Origin: a virus
Strand: one strand, 5' to 3'
Length of the DNA: 41,575 nucleotides
Virus record (IMG/VR): IMGVR_UViG_3300029286_000102
Span: 1 to 41,575 of that record
The notes beneath the pieces were generated by a model that was not told where the DNA came from, did no database searches, and saw only the letters and a program-made list of their open reading frames with translations. The translations under genes were made by a program, and so were the position numbers. Of the stretch, positions 17,941 through 25,216 are shown piece by piece. The number at the start of each line of letters is the position of its first letter. The stretch's first letter is position 1.

Positions 17941-18884
17941 TATATAAATTACTTTTAGTTAAAAATAGATACACAAAAACCCTTAATTTTAAAAAGGGGT
18001 TAGAATGGTTTAAAATTAATACCCCTCTTGATGTAATCATTGCTGATGAAATTTCAACAGACTTTGAAGTGACAACTGAAAAGATAAGCAATGCAACATA
18101 CAGCGGAGTAATTTGTGGGGATGACATATATCCTAAACTTCGCACTGTTATTGAAGAAGGAAAATACAATGCAGTTGTATTTGTTTATGGTAATAATTTG
18201 AATGGTATCAGGGTCAACGCGACAAAAGCATTACCTTTATATCCTGGCACTGACCTTGTTCAAATTTGCACTACTTCTGACGGGGGTAAATCATTAAACC
18301 ACGAGATTTTTCATACATTTTTTCATAGATTACAAAGGCAACAAGTGATGATTGAAGACCCAATGGACTCAGTCGTCATTAATGGAGTAGTAAAGCATTA
18401 TTATAATAACGAAAGTATAAATGCAAAACCCTCAAATAGAAGTATTGCAATTGAAAGATTAACGCCTTATTGGGACAAAGTAGAAAAAATATTAATATTA
18501 AATCAAACACCTATGACACTACCAACAACATCACCTTATACACATTTTTCAACCAAAGAAATAGCAAAGTTTCAATTAAAAACTGAACTATGGGAAATTT
18601 TAGATGACAGTAGAGCTTTAGCAGGAACACCTTTTATTCTTACATCAGGATTTAGGACTGTTGAACAAAACGCTGCTGTCGGGGGTAAGGCTAATTCATC
18701 ACATTTACGAGGTTTGGCTGCTGATATATCTTGTGTTGATAATAAGAAGCGAACTGCTATAATTAGAGGTATTCTTGGCTGTGGCAGACCTGTATTCTTA
18801 GAAATAGCCAAGAAACACATTCATATTGACATTGATAGTTCAATCCACGAGTTGGGTCAAACAATCACTGAAAACGATGACTGA
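17937..18884 (+). CDS. Two-domain lysin: HExxH metalloprotease-like plus M15 peptidase
   Basis: The 315-residue product has an N-terminal domain with the zinc motif HEIFH at about residues 122-126, typical of metalloproteases. A C-terminal peptidase M15_3/VanY-like domain follows with SGFRT, SSHLRGLAADI (about 254-264) and HIHID (about 294-298), the expected metal ligands and catalytic core. The M15 part would cleave cell-wall stem peptides at lysis. The HExxH domain may cut another bond or protein. No signal peptide is visible, so release needs the neighbouring membrane proteins. It starts four bases inside the previous gene. Confidence 0.8.
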   Translation: MIYKLLLVKNRYTKTLNFKKGLEWFKINTPLDVIIADEISTDFEVTTEKISNATYSGVICGDDIYPKLRTVIEEGKYNAVVFVYGNNLNGIRVNATKALPLYPGTDLVQICTTSDGGKSLNHEIFHTFFHRLQRQQVMIEDPMDSVVINGVVKHYYNNESINAKPSNRSIAIERLTPYWDKVEKILILNQTPMTLPTTSPYTHFSTKEIAKFQLKTELWEILDDSRALAGTPFILTSGFRTVEQNAAVGGKANSSHLRGLAADISCVDNKKRTAIIRGILGCGRPVFLEIAKKHIHIDIDSSIHELGQTITENDD

Positions 18885-19041
18885 TATAAATGAACAACGA
18901 AATAATCTTGACGCTGTTGGCGACGCAATACGAAGAAACAAACTCAAGAAATCAATCATTTCACAAGCTAAAATTATTGGCTGGCTCATAGTCGTGTTGC
19001 TAGTCGTTAGCTTTATATTATTATATAGTAATTTATTTTAA
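18877..19041 (+). CDS. Small one-span membrane protein
   Basis: ATG 18877 overlaps the lysin stop by eight bases and gives 54 residues. The first 30 are polar; a single hydrophobic segment (IIGWLIVVLLVVSFILLY) closes the protein. It is probably a holin-type or spanin-type lysis protein. The family is not recognised. Confidence 0.55.
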   Translation: MTDINEQRNNLDAVGDAIRRNKLKKSIISQAKIIGWLIVVLLVVSFILLYSNLF

Positions 19042-19043
19042 TT

Positions 19044-19229
19044 ATGCCAGCAATATTTTCAAGTCCCCGTTTTTGGGGCATCGTAGCAATTGGTCTTTTA
19101 CAAGCATTAGTTTTATTTAATATAATTACTTCTGCACAAGGTGAAGGATTAATACAAATCATTCAGGGTATTATAGGTTCTGCTGTTGTAGTTGGTTCAC
19201 TAGACAGAGTTGGTAAAAAGGCAGTATAA
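19044..19229 (+). CDS. Holin-like two-span membrane protein
   Basis: The 61-residue product has two hydrophobic segments (FWGIVAIGLLQALVLFNII and IIQGIIGSAVVVGSL) with a short loop and a charged C-terminus. This suits a class II holin in length and layout. It starts two bases after the previous stop and ends the late operon; an intrinsic terminator follows at 19309-19342. Confidence 0.6.
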   Translation: MPAIFSSPRFWGIVAIGLLQALVLFNIITSAQGEGLIQIIQGIIGSAVVVGSLDRVGKKAV

Positions 19230-19308
19230 TTATTATCTACGACGTTTTGGTTTAATTACTGGGGCTATCGTAAAAATGTGCGAACAAATAGATAATATTT
19301 GGAACTAT

Positions 19309-19342
19309 AAAACACTCTCTTTAAGGGGGTGTTTTATTTTTT
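19309..19342 (+). terminator. Late operon terminator
   Basis: AAAACACTC (19309-19317) pairs with GGGTGTTTT (19327-19335), nine pairs including one GU, followed by ATTTTTT. It closes the structural and lysis operon. Confidence 0.85.
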
Positions 19343-19345
19343 AGC

Positions 19346-19375
19346 TTGACTAAATAAGTATAATTATGTTATAGT
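19346..19375 (+). promoter_or_regulatory. Sigma70-type promoter for a short transcript
   Basis: TTGACT (19346-19351) and TATAGT (19370-19375) are separated by 18 bases. The predicted start is near 19382. The only thing downstream before a strong terminator (19447) is about 90 noncoding bases. Confidence 0.65.
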
Positions 19376-19381
19376 ATGCAC

Positions 19382-19475
19382 GCAGACATAAAAGCTGACT
19401 TGAGCGTTCATAAATCGTAAATAATTAGAACTACAATTGTAATTGAAACCACCTCTTTTAAAGGGGTGGTTTTTG
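19382..19475 (+). ncRNA. Candidate small RNA (about 94 nt)
   Basis: Bounded by a good promoter and a strong terminator with no ORF of note between, the segment would give a free-standing small RNA. It contains TACAATTGTA, a perfect palindrome, before the terminator stem. Its position is at the junction of the late and early modules, opposite the end of a minus-strand gene. The extent is inferred from promoter and terminator spacing. An alternative is a leader read through into the next genes. Confidence 0.5.
19447..19475 (+). terminator. Intrinsic terminator of the small RNA
   Basis: AACCACCTC (19447-19455) pairs with GGGGTGGTT (19463-19471), nine pairs with one GU, followed by TTTT. On the other strand the stem could also stop the minus-strand gene ending at 19482, though the T-run there is short. 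Confidence 0.85.
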
Positions 19476-19481
19476 TTTGGC

Positions 19482-19682
19482 TTAAAGACCAAGAGCATTA
19501 AGGTTTCGTTCAACTGAGTAGTCTTTCAATTCCTTAATAGGAACATTAATCACTTCTTTGTAAGTTGAGTTTGTCATTTCAACAAGTTCAACTTCCATTT
19601 CAGGGCAACCCTGACGAAGGTGGTCAAATACGCAATATCGCATATTCAACTCATACAATTGATTTTTGTGTAGGACTATCAT
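19482..19682 (-). CDS. Small minus-strand protein, function unknown
   Basis: The 66-residue product has ordinary protein-like composition with mixed acidic and basic residues, three Cys/Met-containing strands and no membrane span (KNQLYELNMRYCVFDHLRQG near the start). It fills a gap that has no + strand gene and faces a divergent promoter at 19738. It is one of only two candidate minus-strand genes. It could be an early regulator, but no helix-turn-helix is recognisable. Confidence 0.55.
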   Translation of the reverse strand: MIVLHKNQLYELNMRYCVFDHLRQGCPEMEVELVEMTNSTYKEVINVPIKELKDYSVERNLNALGL

Positions 19683-19737
19683 AGCTTTAATGTGTTTTCT
19701 TTTATTGTATCATTTCTAGTTATACACAGCCAGATAG

Positions 19738-19766
19738 TTGCAATAATCAACAAAAAGGTTTATAAT
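19738..19766 (+). promoter_or_regulatory. Strong early promoter, copy 1
   Basis: TTGCAA (19738-19743), 17 bases, perfect TATAAT (19761-19766). The spacer and upstream bases match the promoter at 26645 (shared CACAGCCAG upstream and TTGCAATAATCAA then AAAAGGTTTAT). A small hairpin (TGCTTT / AAAGCA at 19788-19803) lies in the leader of the exonuclease gene. Confidence 0.85.
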
Positions 19767-19812
19767 TGGCTTATACAAATAATTTTATGCTTTCGGAAAA
19801 GCAACAAACAAT

Positions 19813-20847
19813 ATGAGTAATGTATGGAGTTTAGCAAAAATGTGGAATAAGGCATTGGAACAAACTGATGAACGTGTGATTGAACCAAGAGATAGAATTT
19901 ATGCCAGTGAACTTGGAAGAAGTGATATTGATATTTTTTATAAAATGCAGGGTGAAAAACCAACCAATCCACCGAATGAACGAAGTCAAAGAAAATTTCA
20001 CGCTGGGGATTTATATGAATGGTTTGTTTTTTTAATACTAAAAAAATGTGGTGTGCTTATAGCAAAACAAATTCCTGTTAAATCAAAAATTGATGGGTGT
20101 GTTGAAGTATCAGGACGACTTGATTTTATTGCTGGGGGATTGCCTGACTATGATAAAGGACAAGAGAAAGTTGATGAATTAATCAATGAATTAGAAATGC
20201 CACCATTGTTTCATTTGGTGACAAAAAACTTTATTGAGATTTTGAAAAAAGAATATCCAAATGGTTTAGATGAAAAAGTGCTTGAAATTAAATCAGTTGC
20301 AAATTTTGGTTTTGAGAAAATAGAAAAAACAAACAAAGCACTTGCTGGACACGATTTGCAAAACTTCCATTATTCACACGATTTAAAAATGGAAGGTGCA
20401 TTGTGTTATATCAACCGAGAAGATTTGAGAATGTATGAAATCCCAATATTACCTAATGACCAAAAATTGCTTGAAAGATACACAGAGAAAGTTAAACGTG
20501 TTTCTGGTTATTATCTTGAAAATCAATGTCCTGAACCTGAAAAGATGATTATATTTGATGAAGACACATTTAGGTTCACAAAGAACTTTAATGTTGAGTA
20601 TTCACCATTTTTGAAAAAGATTTATAATATAGACAGACCTGACCAATATGATGAAGAAATAAGCCCAATTATTGGTCGCTGGAACAGAGTTTTAGGACGT
20701 ATCAAATCAGGGAAAGTTTTGACAAAAGATAATGAATTAGCGTTAGCAGAAATGGAAGAGCGAGATTTTGACACAAACAAAATCAAGCAAATTATTACCA
20801 CACAATCTTCAGTAGTCGGTGAAGATGTAAGTGAAAACGAAGAATAA
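19813..20847 (+). CDS. PD-(D/E)XK nuclease (RecB/Cas4-like exonuclease)
   Basis: The 344-residue product has the motifs of a PD-(D/E)XK exonuclease: an N-terminal ASELGRSDI region, HAGDLYEW (63-70), SGRLDFI with the metal-binding Asp104, and LEIKSV with Glu158 and Lys160. It is probably a DNA exonuclease for recombination-dependent replication or host DNA breakdown. It is the first gene after the strong early promoter and shares the region with an SSB-like gene, a frequent pairing. The C-terminal 130 residues are helical and of unknown role. Confidence 0.75.
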   Translation: MSNVWSLAKMWNKALEQTDERVIEPRDRIYASELGRSDIDIFYKMQGEKPTNPPNERSQRKFHAGDLYEWFVFLILKKCGVLIAKQIPVKSKIDGCVEVSGRLDFIAGGLPDYDKGQEKVDELINELEMPPLFHLVTKNFIEILKKEYPNGLDEKVLEIKSVANFGFEKIEKTNKALAGHDLQNFHYSHDLKMEGALCYINREDLRMYEIPILPNDQKLLERYTEKVKRVSGYYLENQCPEPEKMIIFDEDTFRFTKNFNVEYSPFLKKIYNIDRPDQYDEEISPIIGRWNRVLGRIKSGKVLTKDNELALAEMEERDFDTNKIKQIITTQSSVVGEDVSENEE

Positions 20848-20849
20848 AA

Positions 20850-21089
20850 ATGCAAATATTATTAATGTTATTATTTGTTCTTTCATCAGCAATTTTTGGT
20901 TATAGTTTGGCTATGTTTCATAATACCTTGAAATATAAAAAGGTAATGAAAAAGACAAAATTATTGCTTGATAGTGTTTCTCATAAAGATTTGCCTTCAG
21001 ATGAAAATGAGAAATTTGAAGTGTTGTTAGCACAAAAAAGTCATATGGATGAAATAAAAGGTAGGCTTGATGTGATTAGTGAATTGTAG
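20850..21089 (+). CDS. Small membrane-anchored protein
   Basis: The 79-residue product has an N-terminal hydrophobic segment (LLMLLFVLSSAIFGYSLA) followed by a Lys-rich then acidic helical cytosolic part. It begins two bases after the nuclease stop. It might tether a partner to the membrane. The function is unknown. Confidence 0.6.
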   Translation: MQILLMLLFVLSSAIFGYSLAMFHNTLKYKKVMKKTKLLLDSVSHKDLPSDENEKFEVLLAQKSHMDEIKGRLDVISEL

Positions 21090-21098
21090 GATTAGTTC

Positions 21099-21212
21099 TT
21101 TACAAGGGCAATAGATTATAGGGGTGTTTCTTTTTGTTCAATAAACCTGGGGTTTCCTAGTTTAAATGATTGTCGGGACTAAATACCCCTTTATACCTGT
21201 TGCTCTTGTGAA
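21099..21212 (+). ncRNA. Structured RNA before the SSB-like gene
   Basis: The ends pair over 13 positions (21099-21111 with 21200-21212, two GU). Inside, 21120-21129 pairs with 21181-21190 (ten pairs, one GU). Within that, AAACC (21143-21147) pairs with GGTTT (21151-21155). Two nested long helices in 114 bases with no ORF argue for a folded RNA: a cis-acting leader of the SSB-like gene or a free RNA. I recognise no known family. Confidence 0.6.
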
Positions 21213-21253
21213 TTAAAAGTGTCGCATTATTAAAGTAATCAAAGTAAAAAATT

Positions 21254-21880
21254 ATGTTAAACGAAAAAATAGAGGAAGCAAATAAAAGTGAGTTTAGCGG
21301 TGGCAGTTCAGGTTGGTTCAAAATGAAGGAAGGCAATAATCAATTCCGAATTTTAACTGAACCTGAAGTAATGTTTGAAAACTTCGGAAGGGGTATTTGT
21401 TATCACGAATGTGGCTTTGAAGGTAATCCTAAATATCTTGCTCGTATATTAGACCGAGCAGATAACAAGGTTAAACTTTATAAAATTCCTTTCACAATTT
21501 TTGAAACTGTTGCAGGTTTTGAAAAGGATGAAGAACTTGAATTTTCAAGTTTCCCAATGCCTTATGATGTGAAAGTTAAAGCAGTAGGGGCAGGAACAAA
21601 AGAAGTGAAATATACAGTTATGCCTAGTTTGAAAAGAGTGCCGATTGATGAAGCAGTTGAAACTGAATTATCAAAGCAAAAAACAATAAAAGAAGTTATT
21701 GCTTTAATGCAAGAAAAAAACATTGAAAAGCACAAAGCTGATGGTTCTTGGCAAAAAGAACAAACTCGCTTAAAAGAAATGCGTGAAGGTTTGAAAAAAG
21801 ACCTTGAAAATGGTGTAAAGTCAGAAGACACCATTGAATACCCTGAAGAAGAAATTAATGCAGAAGATATACCATTTTAG
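21254..21880 (+). CDS. Single-stranded DNA-binding protein (gp32/gp2.5-type)
   Basis: The 208-residue product starts with a polar stretch, then GWFKMKEGNNQFRIL (about 20-34), the first strands of an OB-fold in phage SSBs. It ends in an acidic tail EEEINAEDIPF, very like the C-terminal partner-binding tip (DIPF/DDIPF) of SSB proteins. A helical Glu/Lys segment lies between. It would coat single-stranded DNA and recruit replication proteins. It lies near the PD-(D/E)XK exonuclease, consistent with recombination-based replication. The structured RNA upstream could autoregulate it. Confidence 0.75.
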   Translation: MLNEKIEEANKSEFSGGSSGWFKMKEGNNQFRILTEPEVMFENFGRGICYHECGFEGNPKYLARILDRADNKVKLYKIPFTIFETVAGFEKDEELEFSSFPMPYDVKVKAVGAGTKEVKYTVMPSLKRVPIDEAVETELSKQKTIKEVIALMQEKNIEKHKADGSWQKEQTRLKEMREGLKKDLENGVKSEDTIEYPEEEINAEDIPF

Positions 21881-21889
21881 TTGTTGTGT

Positions 21890-22162
21890 ATGAGTAAAAA
21901 TTGCAAAAAATTAAAAATAGATATTATGGAAGCAATAGAAATTTTAGGAGAAGGCTATGGTTTTAATGTCAGGCAAATGAATTTCTATCAATTCCGTGTA
22001 AGCAGTGAAGAATTTAATAATATCTTTTTTGATTGGTATCATACAACAGGTTCACTTGTGATGAATAAAGACGGGTATAATTCATCATTGGGAAAAGTTA
22101 AAAGTGCTGAAGCCCTAGCAAATGTAATACACAAAAATCTTTATGAGAGGAAAAATAATTAA
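21890..22162 (+). CDS. Small protein, function unknown
   Basis: ATG 21890 gives 90 residues. The product starts with a basic stretch (MSKNCKKLKID), followed by a mixed alpha/beta body with several aromatics (FNVRQMNFYQFRV, FFDWYHT). No known motif is recognised. It overlaps the next gene by 20 bases, so the two are probably co-translated. Confidence 0.5.
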   Translation: MSKNCKKLKIDIMEAIEILGEGYGFNVRQMNFYQFRVSSEEFNNIFFDWYHTTGSLVMNKDGYNSSLGKVKSAEALANVIHKNLYERKNN

Positions 22163-22469
22163 AATTGACCAGTTAAAATCATCAAGGAACAGCGGACAGG
22201 CGTTCACAAGGGTCTATTTTAAGGTAAAACAGGGGGTAGGCGACTTCATTTGGGCTAAAACGGACATAGTTCCCACTTTTAGGAATTATGCCCGTTGGAA
22301 GCCTTATTTGGTGATTGGAAACATACTGGACGGGTTAAAATTGAAGGGGAATGACACAGTTGACGCTGATAGTGTGCCCATATTTGTTAGAAAATCAGAC
22401 ATTGAGGAGGTTCAAGAAGATAAAGAGCAGTTCTCCACTGCTGAAGAGTTGCAAGGAAAATTATTTTAA
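22143..22469 (+). CDS. Small protein, function unknown, of different base composition
   Basis: The 108-residue product is beta-rich in the first half (GQAFTRVYFKVKQGVGDFIW) and acidic in the last 25 residues. The nucleotide text has more G-runs and G+C than the neighbours, suggesting a recent exchange. It overlaps the upstream gene by 20 bases. A promoter-like pair for a small RNA lies inside its end. Confidence 0.5.
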   Translation: MRGKIIKIDQLKSSRNSGQAFTRVYFKVKQGVGDFIWAKTDIVPTFRNYARWKPYLVIGNILDGLKLKGNDTVDADSVPIFVRKSDIEEVQEDKEQFSTAEELQGKLF

Positions 22470-22478
22470 TGTTAGAAT
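22449..22478 (+). promoter_or_regulatory. Promoter-like pair inside the gene end
   Basis: TTGCAA (22449-22454) and TAGAAT (22473-22478) are 18 bases apart. The predicted start is near 22485, just before a long hairpin and terminator. Confidence 0.45.
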
Positions 22479-22484
22479 AAACAC

Positions 22485-22600
22485 TATGTTCATATCAATA
22501 TCAACAATTGCATATTGCCGAAATTTATGTCAATATATAACTGTTGATATGAACAACAACATAAAAGACCTCATCTGGTAATTCGGAGGAGGTTTTTTAT
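22485..22600 (+). ncRNA. Candidate hairpin small RNA
   Basis: TGTTCATATCAA (from about 22488) pairs with TTGATATGAACA (ending about 22554), a 12-pair stem; the terminator at 22565-22598 follows at once. The ORFs across it are short and not convincing. It could be a small RNA or a 3' stem of the upstream mRNA. Confidence 0.45.
22565..22598 (+). terminator. Intrinsic terminator
   Basis: AAGACCTC (22565-22572) pairs with GAGGTTTT (22589-22596), eight pairs with one GU, ending in a T-run. It closes the SSB operon before a noncoding stretch. Confidence 0.75.
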
Positions 22601-22870
22601 TTGTGTTTGCTAACAAATTTATAGAGAACCTTCCTTTAGGGATACGGAAGCAAAACCATTCCTGTAAAAATAAAATATATTCAGGTATTTATGCGAAAGC
22701 TCGGAAAAACAGTTCCTTTGCCCCACTAAAATGTTAAATCATTTTCCTCTGTCCGAGCCATCTGATAAGTATCGGAGTATATTCAAATCTATAAACAAAT
22801 AATTTTCGTTATCTTATTTCAAATGAAATCAGAAGCAAAAGGGGGGAAGTGTATCTAAATAAACAAAATT
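22600..22870 (+). other. Noncoding stretch with several hairpins
   Basis: About 270 bases without a convincing ORF. It shows CTTCC/GGAAG near 22631-22652, a GC-GAAA-GC tetraloop near 22693, GCTCGGA...CAG pairing with CTG...TCCGAGC (about 22699-22760), CTGAT/ATCGG near 22763 and ATTTC/GAAAT near 22818. The stems look designed compared with the A+T-rich background. Candidates are a leader of the gene at 22871, an RNA element, or a replication origin. No promoter pair is clear. Confidence 0.4.
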
Positions 22871-23167
22871 ATGGAATTTGATATAAAAAACATTGTAGAA
22901 AAATATAAGTTCAACACACCAACAAAAAGAGCCAACGAAAGAGGTGACTTGATTAAAAAATTTGTTGATAGACTAAATCAAGACAGAGTTTCTGCTGGTT
23001 ATAAAGAAATGGGATTTGGAACTTATGTAAAAAAAATGTCAGATGCAGGAATTAAAACATTGCAACAATTATATTTATTTTATGGTAATTGCAATGACTC
23101 AAAGAATTTCTCAAAGTTTTGGTGGTGGTATATTAAACAAAATAAGATTAAAAAAAATGAAAAATAA
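22871..23167 (+). CDS. Small basic protein, function unknown
   Basis: The 98-residue product is helical and basic, with an aromatic patch near the end (FWWWYIKQNKIKK). The ATG follows AACAAAATT. It heads a run of small overlapping genes. A DNA-binding role is possible from charge alone. Confidence 0.55.
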   Translation: MEFDIKNIVEKYKFNTPTKRANERGDLIKKFVDRLNQDRVSAGYKEMGFGTYVKKMSDAGIKTLQQLYLFYGNCNDSKNFSKFWWWYIKQNKIKKNEK

Positions 23168-23360
23168 TGATTATTTTTATTTCGCTGTGAAAGACACAAG
23201 GCAAGAAGCAACAGGGGTGAGTATCAAAAATATTGCAAGATGTTTTGTTGAATTGTTTGATGAAGCAGAGTTGTCTTTATTGGTCAGAGAAATAAGGAAA
23301 CAAAGTATTAATAGTAACGAAGATAAAACAAATGGAAAAAATAAAATTAACATTGCCTGA
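23157..23360 (+). CDS. Small protein, function unknown
   Basis: The frame opens upstream within the previous gene, but ATG 23157 in an A-rich context, overlapping the previous stop by 11 bases, is the more likely start. The product has 67 residues, with an aromatic start (NNDYFYFAVKD) and a helical middle (LFDEAELSLLVREI). No family is recognised. It overlaps the next gene by 29 bases. Confidence 0.45.
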   Translation: MKNNDYFYFAVKDTRQEATGVSIKNIARCFVELFDEAELSLLVREIRKQSINSNEDKTNGKNKINIA

Positions 23361-23634
23361 AGTAAGGGAACTCGCCAAAGAATACAAAGAGGCAGGGGGC
23401 AAGGAGGGTTTTCTTTTGAAACGAAAAGTGATTGAAATACGAAATGGTGAGTGGTTTATTATGCAATATAAAGACCTTGCAGGACAAAATGCAGTTTTTA
23501 ATTACACTTACCAAACAGATATTCCTTACACTTTTTGGAACTCAATTTTAGGTCAGGTGGATTTCTATATAGCATTGTGTGAGAAAAAAGAAAAAGAAAG
23601 ATTATCAAAATTAGCGGAAGAACAAGGATTATGA
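23332..23634 (+). CDS. Small protein, function unknown
   Basis: The 100-residue product has a helical first third (PEVRELAKEYKEAG), then a beta segment with aromatics and a charged C-terminal helix. It overlaps neighbours by 29 and 4 bases, a sign of tight co-translation. No motif is recognised. Confidence 0.5.
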   Translation: MEKIKLTLPEVRELAKEYKEAGGKEGFLLKRKVIEIRNGEWFIMQYKDLAGQNAVFNYTYQTDIPYTFWNSILGQVDFYIALCEKKEKERLSKLAEEQGL

Positions 23635-24110
23635 ATTTTTTAGAAACCGACAATTTAAAATATTGTAATACTGCTTTGTTATTAAGAGAAAGCATTGAAG
23701 ATGATTTTTTGATGTTGGGTGAATATCTGTATAATATAAAAGAGCATAATTTGTTTGAACCTCAATGGTCATCATTTATTGAATTTTGTTTTGAACTCCG
23801 AATGTCCCAAAATAACATCAATAAATTAATGCAAATATACAGGACTTTTATTCTTGAATATGGATTTGAGCGCAAACAAATTACAACCGCTGGCGTTTCT
23901 TTATTATCTGATGTTTTACCAGCAATTGAGAATAAAAAGGATGCAACAAAATGGCTTTCAAAAGCCACATTATTAACTCGTCAGGACTTGCGAAAAGAAC
24001 TGACTGAACACAAAACAGGCATTGAAATGTCAAAATGTAAGCATAAAGATACTTACACAGTTGAAATATGCCGAACTTGTGGTGAACGTAAGCAAATATT
24101 AAATGATTAA
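23631..24110 (+). CDS. DUF3102-like protein with C-terminal zinc ribbon
   Basis: The 159-residue product has a helical body with WSSFIEFCFELRMSQNNINKL (about 46-66), resembling the DUF3102-like phage regulators that read as a helix-turn-helix pattern. A C-terminal CKH plus CRTCG zinc site follows. It may bind DNA as a regulator, but this is inferred. It overlaps both neighbours. Confidence 0.5.
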   Translation: MNFLETDNLKYCNTALLLRESIEDDFLMLGEYLYNIKEHNLFEPQWSSFIEFCFELRMSQNNINKLMQIYRTFILEYGFERKQITTAGVSLLSDVLPAIENKKDATKWLSKATLLTRQDLRKELTEHKTGIEMSKCKHKDTYTVEICRTCGERKQILND

Positions 24111-24279
24111 TACTTGGAAGTGTGAAATTTGTGGTGAAGAAAGACCAGATGAAGATATTAATGTTTTAACTTACCCATTAAAAGATTTACCAGGGGGTGA
24201 GAGGAATTTAAAATATTGTAATGATAATTTTGTTTGCCCTCAAAGAGCTTTTGAAAAATCAAAAACAGGTAAGGTGTGA
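24103..24279 (+). CDS. Small zinc-finger protein
   Basis: ATG 24103 overlaps the previous stop by eight bases and opens a 58-residue frame. CEICG near residue 7 and YCNDNFVCP near residue 39 form a four-Cys zinc site. The stop TGA overlaps the GTG start of the HNH gene by four bases. This fits a regulatory or partner protein for the HNH nuclease. The function is unknown. Confidence 0.6.
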   Translation: MINTWKCEICGEERPDEDINVLTYPLKDLPGGERNLKYCNDNFVCPQRAFEKSKTGKV

Positions 24280-24665
24280 AGAAATATCCATCTTATATAA
24301 AAAATCTTAAAATGGCGGTTTGGATTAGGGATGATTTCAGATGTTTTTATTGTGGTATTCAAATGTTTGATTTGTATCAAAAATGGTTAAGAGGGGAAAT
24401 AAAAAGGAAACAAGCATTGCTTACTGTTGACCATCTTGTGCCTCGTTCTTTGGGTGGGGAATGGCGATTAGATAATCTAGTGACTTGTTGTCGTTTTTGT
24501 AATCTTAAGAAAGGTAGTAGTATTTATGTAAATGAAAGGTTGAAAAAGAAATTAGATTTTTTAGATAATTGGTATAAAAAAAATGAACCTACAAAACCCA
24601 TTTCCACAAAACGTCCGCTTATTGTTTCTATACGTTCATTCTTGTTTTCAATGTGGAAGAAGTGA
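24276..24665 (+). CDS. HNH endonuclease
   Basis: The 129-residue product has the full HNH fold signature: CFYCG, then VDHLVPRSLGG with the catalytic His, Asn in the next helix (DNLV), and CCRFCN. It starts with GTG, overlapping the upstream TGA. It could cut DNA at packaging, in recombination or as a free-standing homing enzyme. The basic C-terminus suggests DNA binding. Being in a nuclease cluster, a replication or packaging role is plausible. Confidence 0.8.
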   Translation: MKKYPSYIKNLKMAVWIRDDFRCFYCGIQMFDLYQKWLRGEIKRKQALLTVDHLVPRSLGGEWRLDNLVTCCRFCNLKKGSSIYVNERLKKKLDFLDNWYKKNEPTKPISTKRPLIVSIRSFLFSMWKK

Positions 24666-24882
24666 TAGAGGTTTAGAGCTACACCATATCGTTGGAAGAA
24701 GTTCAAACTCTGCTTTCAATGCTTGTCCTTTATGTAAAGAATGTCATTCTCACATAGGTCATACACAAGAAGAAGAAAGGAAGTTATTTGAATATACATT
24801 TAATTTTTTATTAAACGAAAAGTTTTTGCCAGATGATGACGATTATCAATTTTTAAGAAACAATAAACATTTAATATTATGA
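24583..24882 (+). CDS. Second HNH-like nuclease
   Basis: The 99-residue product has CFQCG, LELHHIVGR with the His pair, and CPLCKECH, a short HNH/recombination-type nuclease. The ATG overlaps the first HNH gene by 83 bases in another frame. NPFPQNVRLLFLYVHSCF at the start agrees with similar phage genes I recall. The end overlaps the VRR-NUC gene by four bases. Confidence 0.65.
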   Translation: MNLQNPFPQNVRLLFLYVHSCFQCGRSDRGLELHHIVGRSSNSAFNACPLCKECHSHIGHTQEEERKLFEYTFNFLLNEKFLPDDDDYQFLRNNKHLIL

Positions 24883-25208
24883 AAAAAATTTTGGAGAAGG
24901 ACATACAACTTTGTATTTGTGATTATTTTGCTTTAAAGAAGTATTTTTTTTGGCGGCAAAATACAATTCCAGCAGTTGATTATAAAGGTGGAAAAATGAT
25001 ATTTAGACCAATGCCTAAATATTCTTTAAGAGGTGTGCCTGATATAATCCTTATAGACAAAGGGGGGAAAATTATTTTCATAGAAGTTAAAAGACCAGGG
25101 GGAAAGTTAAGTGAAGCACAGATTGAATTTAAAAAGATGTGTGATAAAGTCGGTGCAACATATATGGTTGCTTATTCACTTGACGATATTATCAAAGCTG
25201 GGCTATAA
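24879..25208 (+). CDS. VRR-NUC domain nuclease
   Basis: The 109-residue product has RGVPDIILI (about 50-58) and FIEVKRPGGKLSEAQ (about 67-81), the Asp and Glu-x-Lys of the VRR-NUC type PD-(D/E)XK fold. The length fits a stand-alone VRR-NUC protein, thought to act on branched DNA. With two HNH enzymes and an exonuclease it forms a DNA-processing set. Confidence 0.8.
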   Translation: MKKILEKDIQLCICDYFALKKYFFWRQNTIPAVDYKGGKMIFRPMPKYSLRGVPDIILIDKGGKIIFIEVKRPGGKLSEAQIEFKKMCDKVGATYMVAYSLDDIIKAGL

Positions 25209-25209
25209 T
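25180..25209 (+). promoter_or_regulatory. Promoter inside the VRR-NUC gene end
   Basis: TTGACG (25180-25185), 18 bases, TATAAT (25204-25209). It would drive the HU-like, ParB-like and Mom-like genes; the first starts at 25217. Confidence 0.6.
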
Positions 25210-25216
25210 CAAGCAA

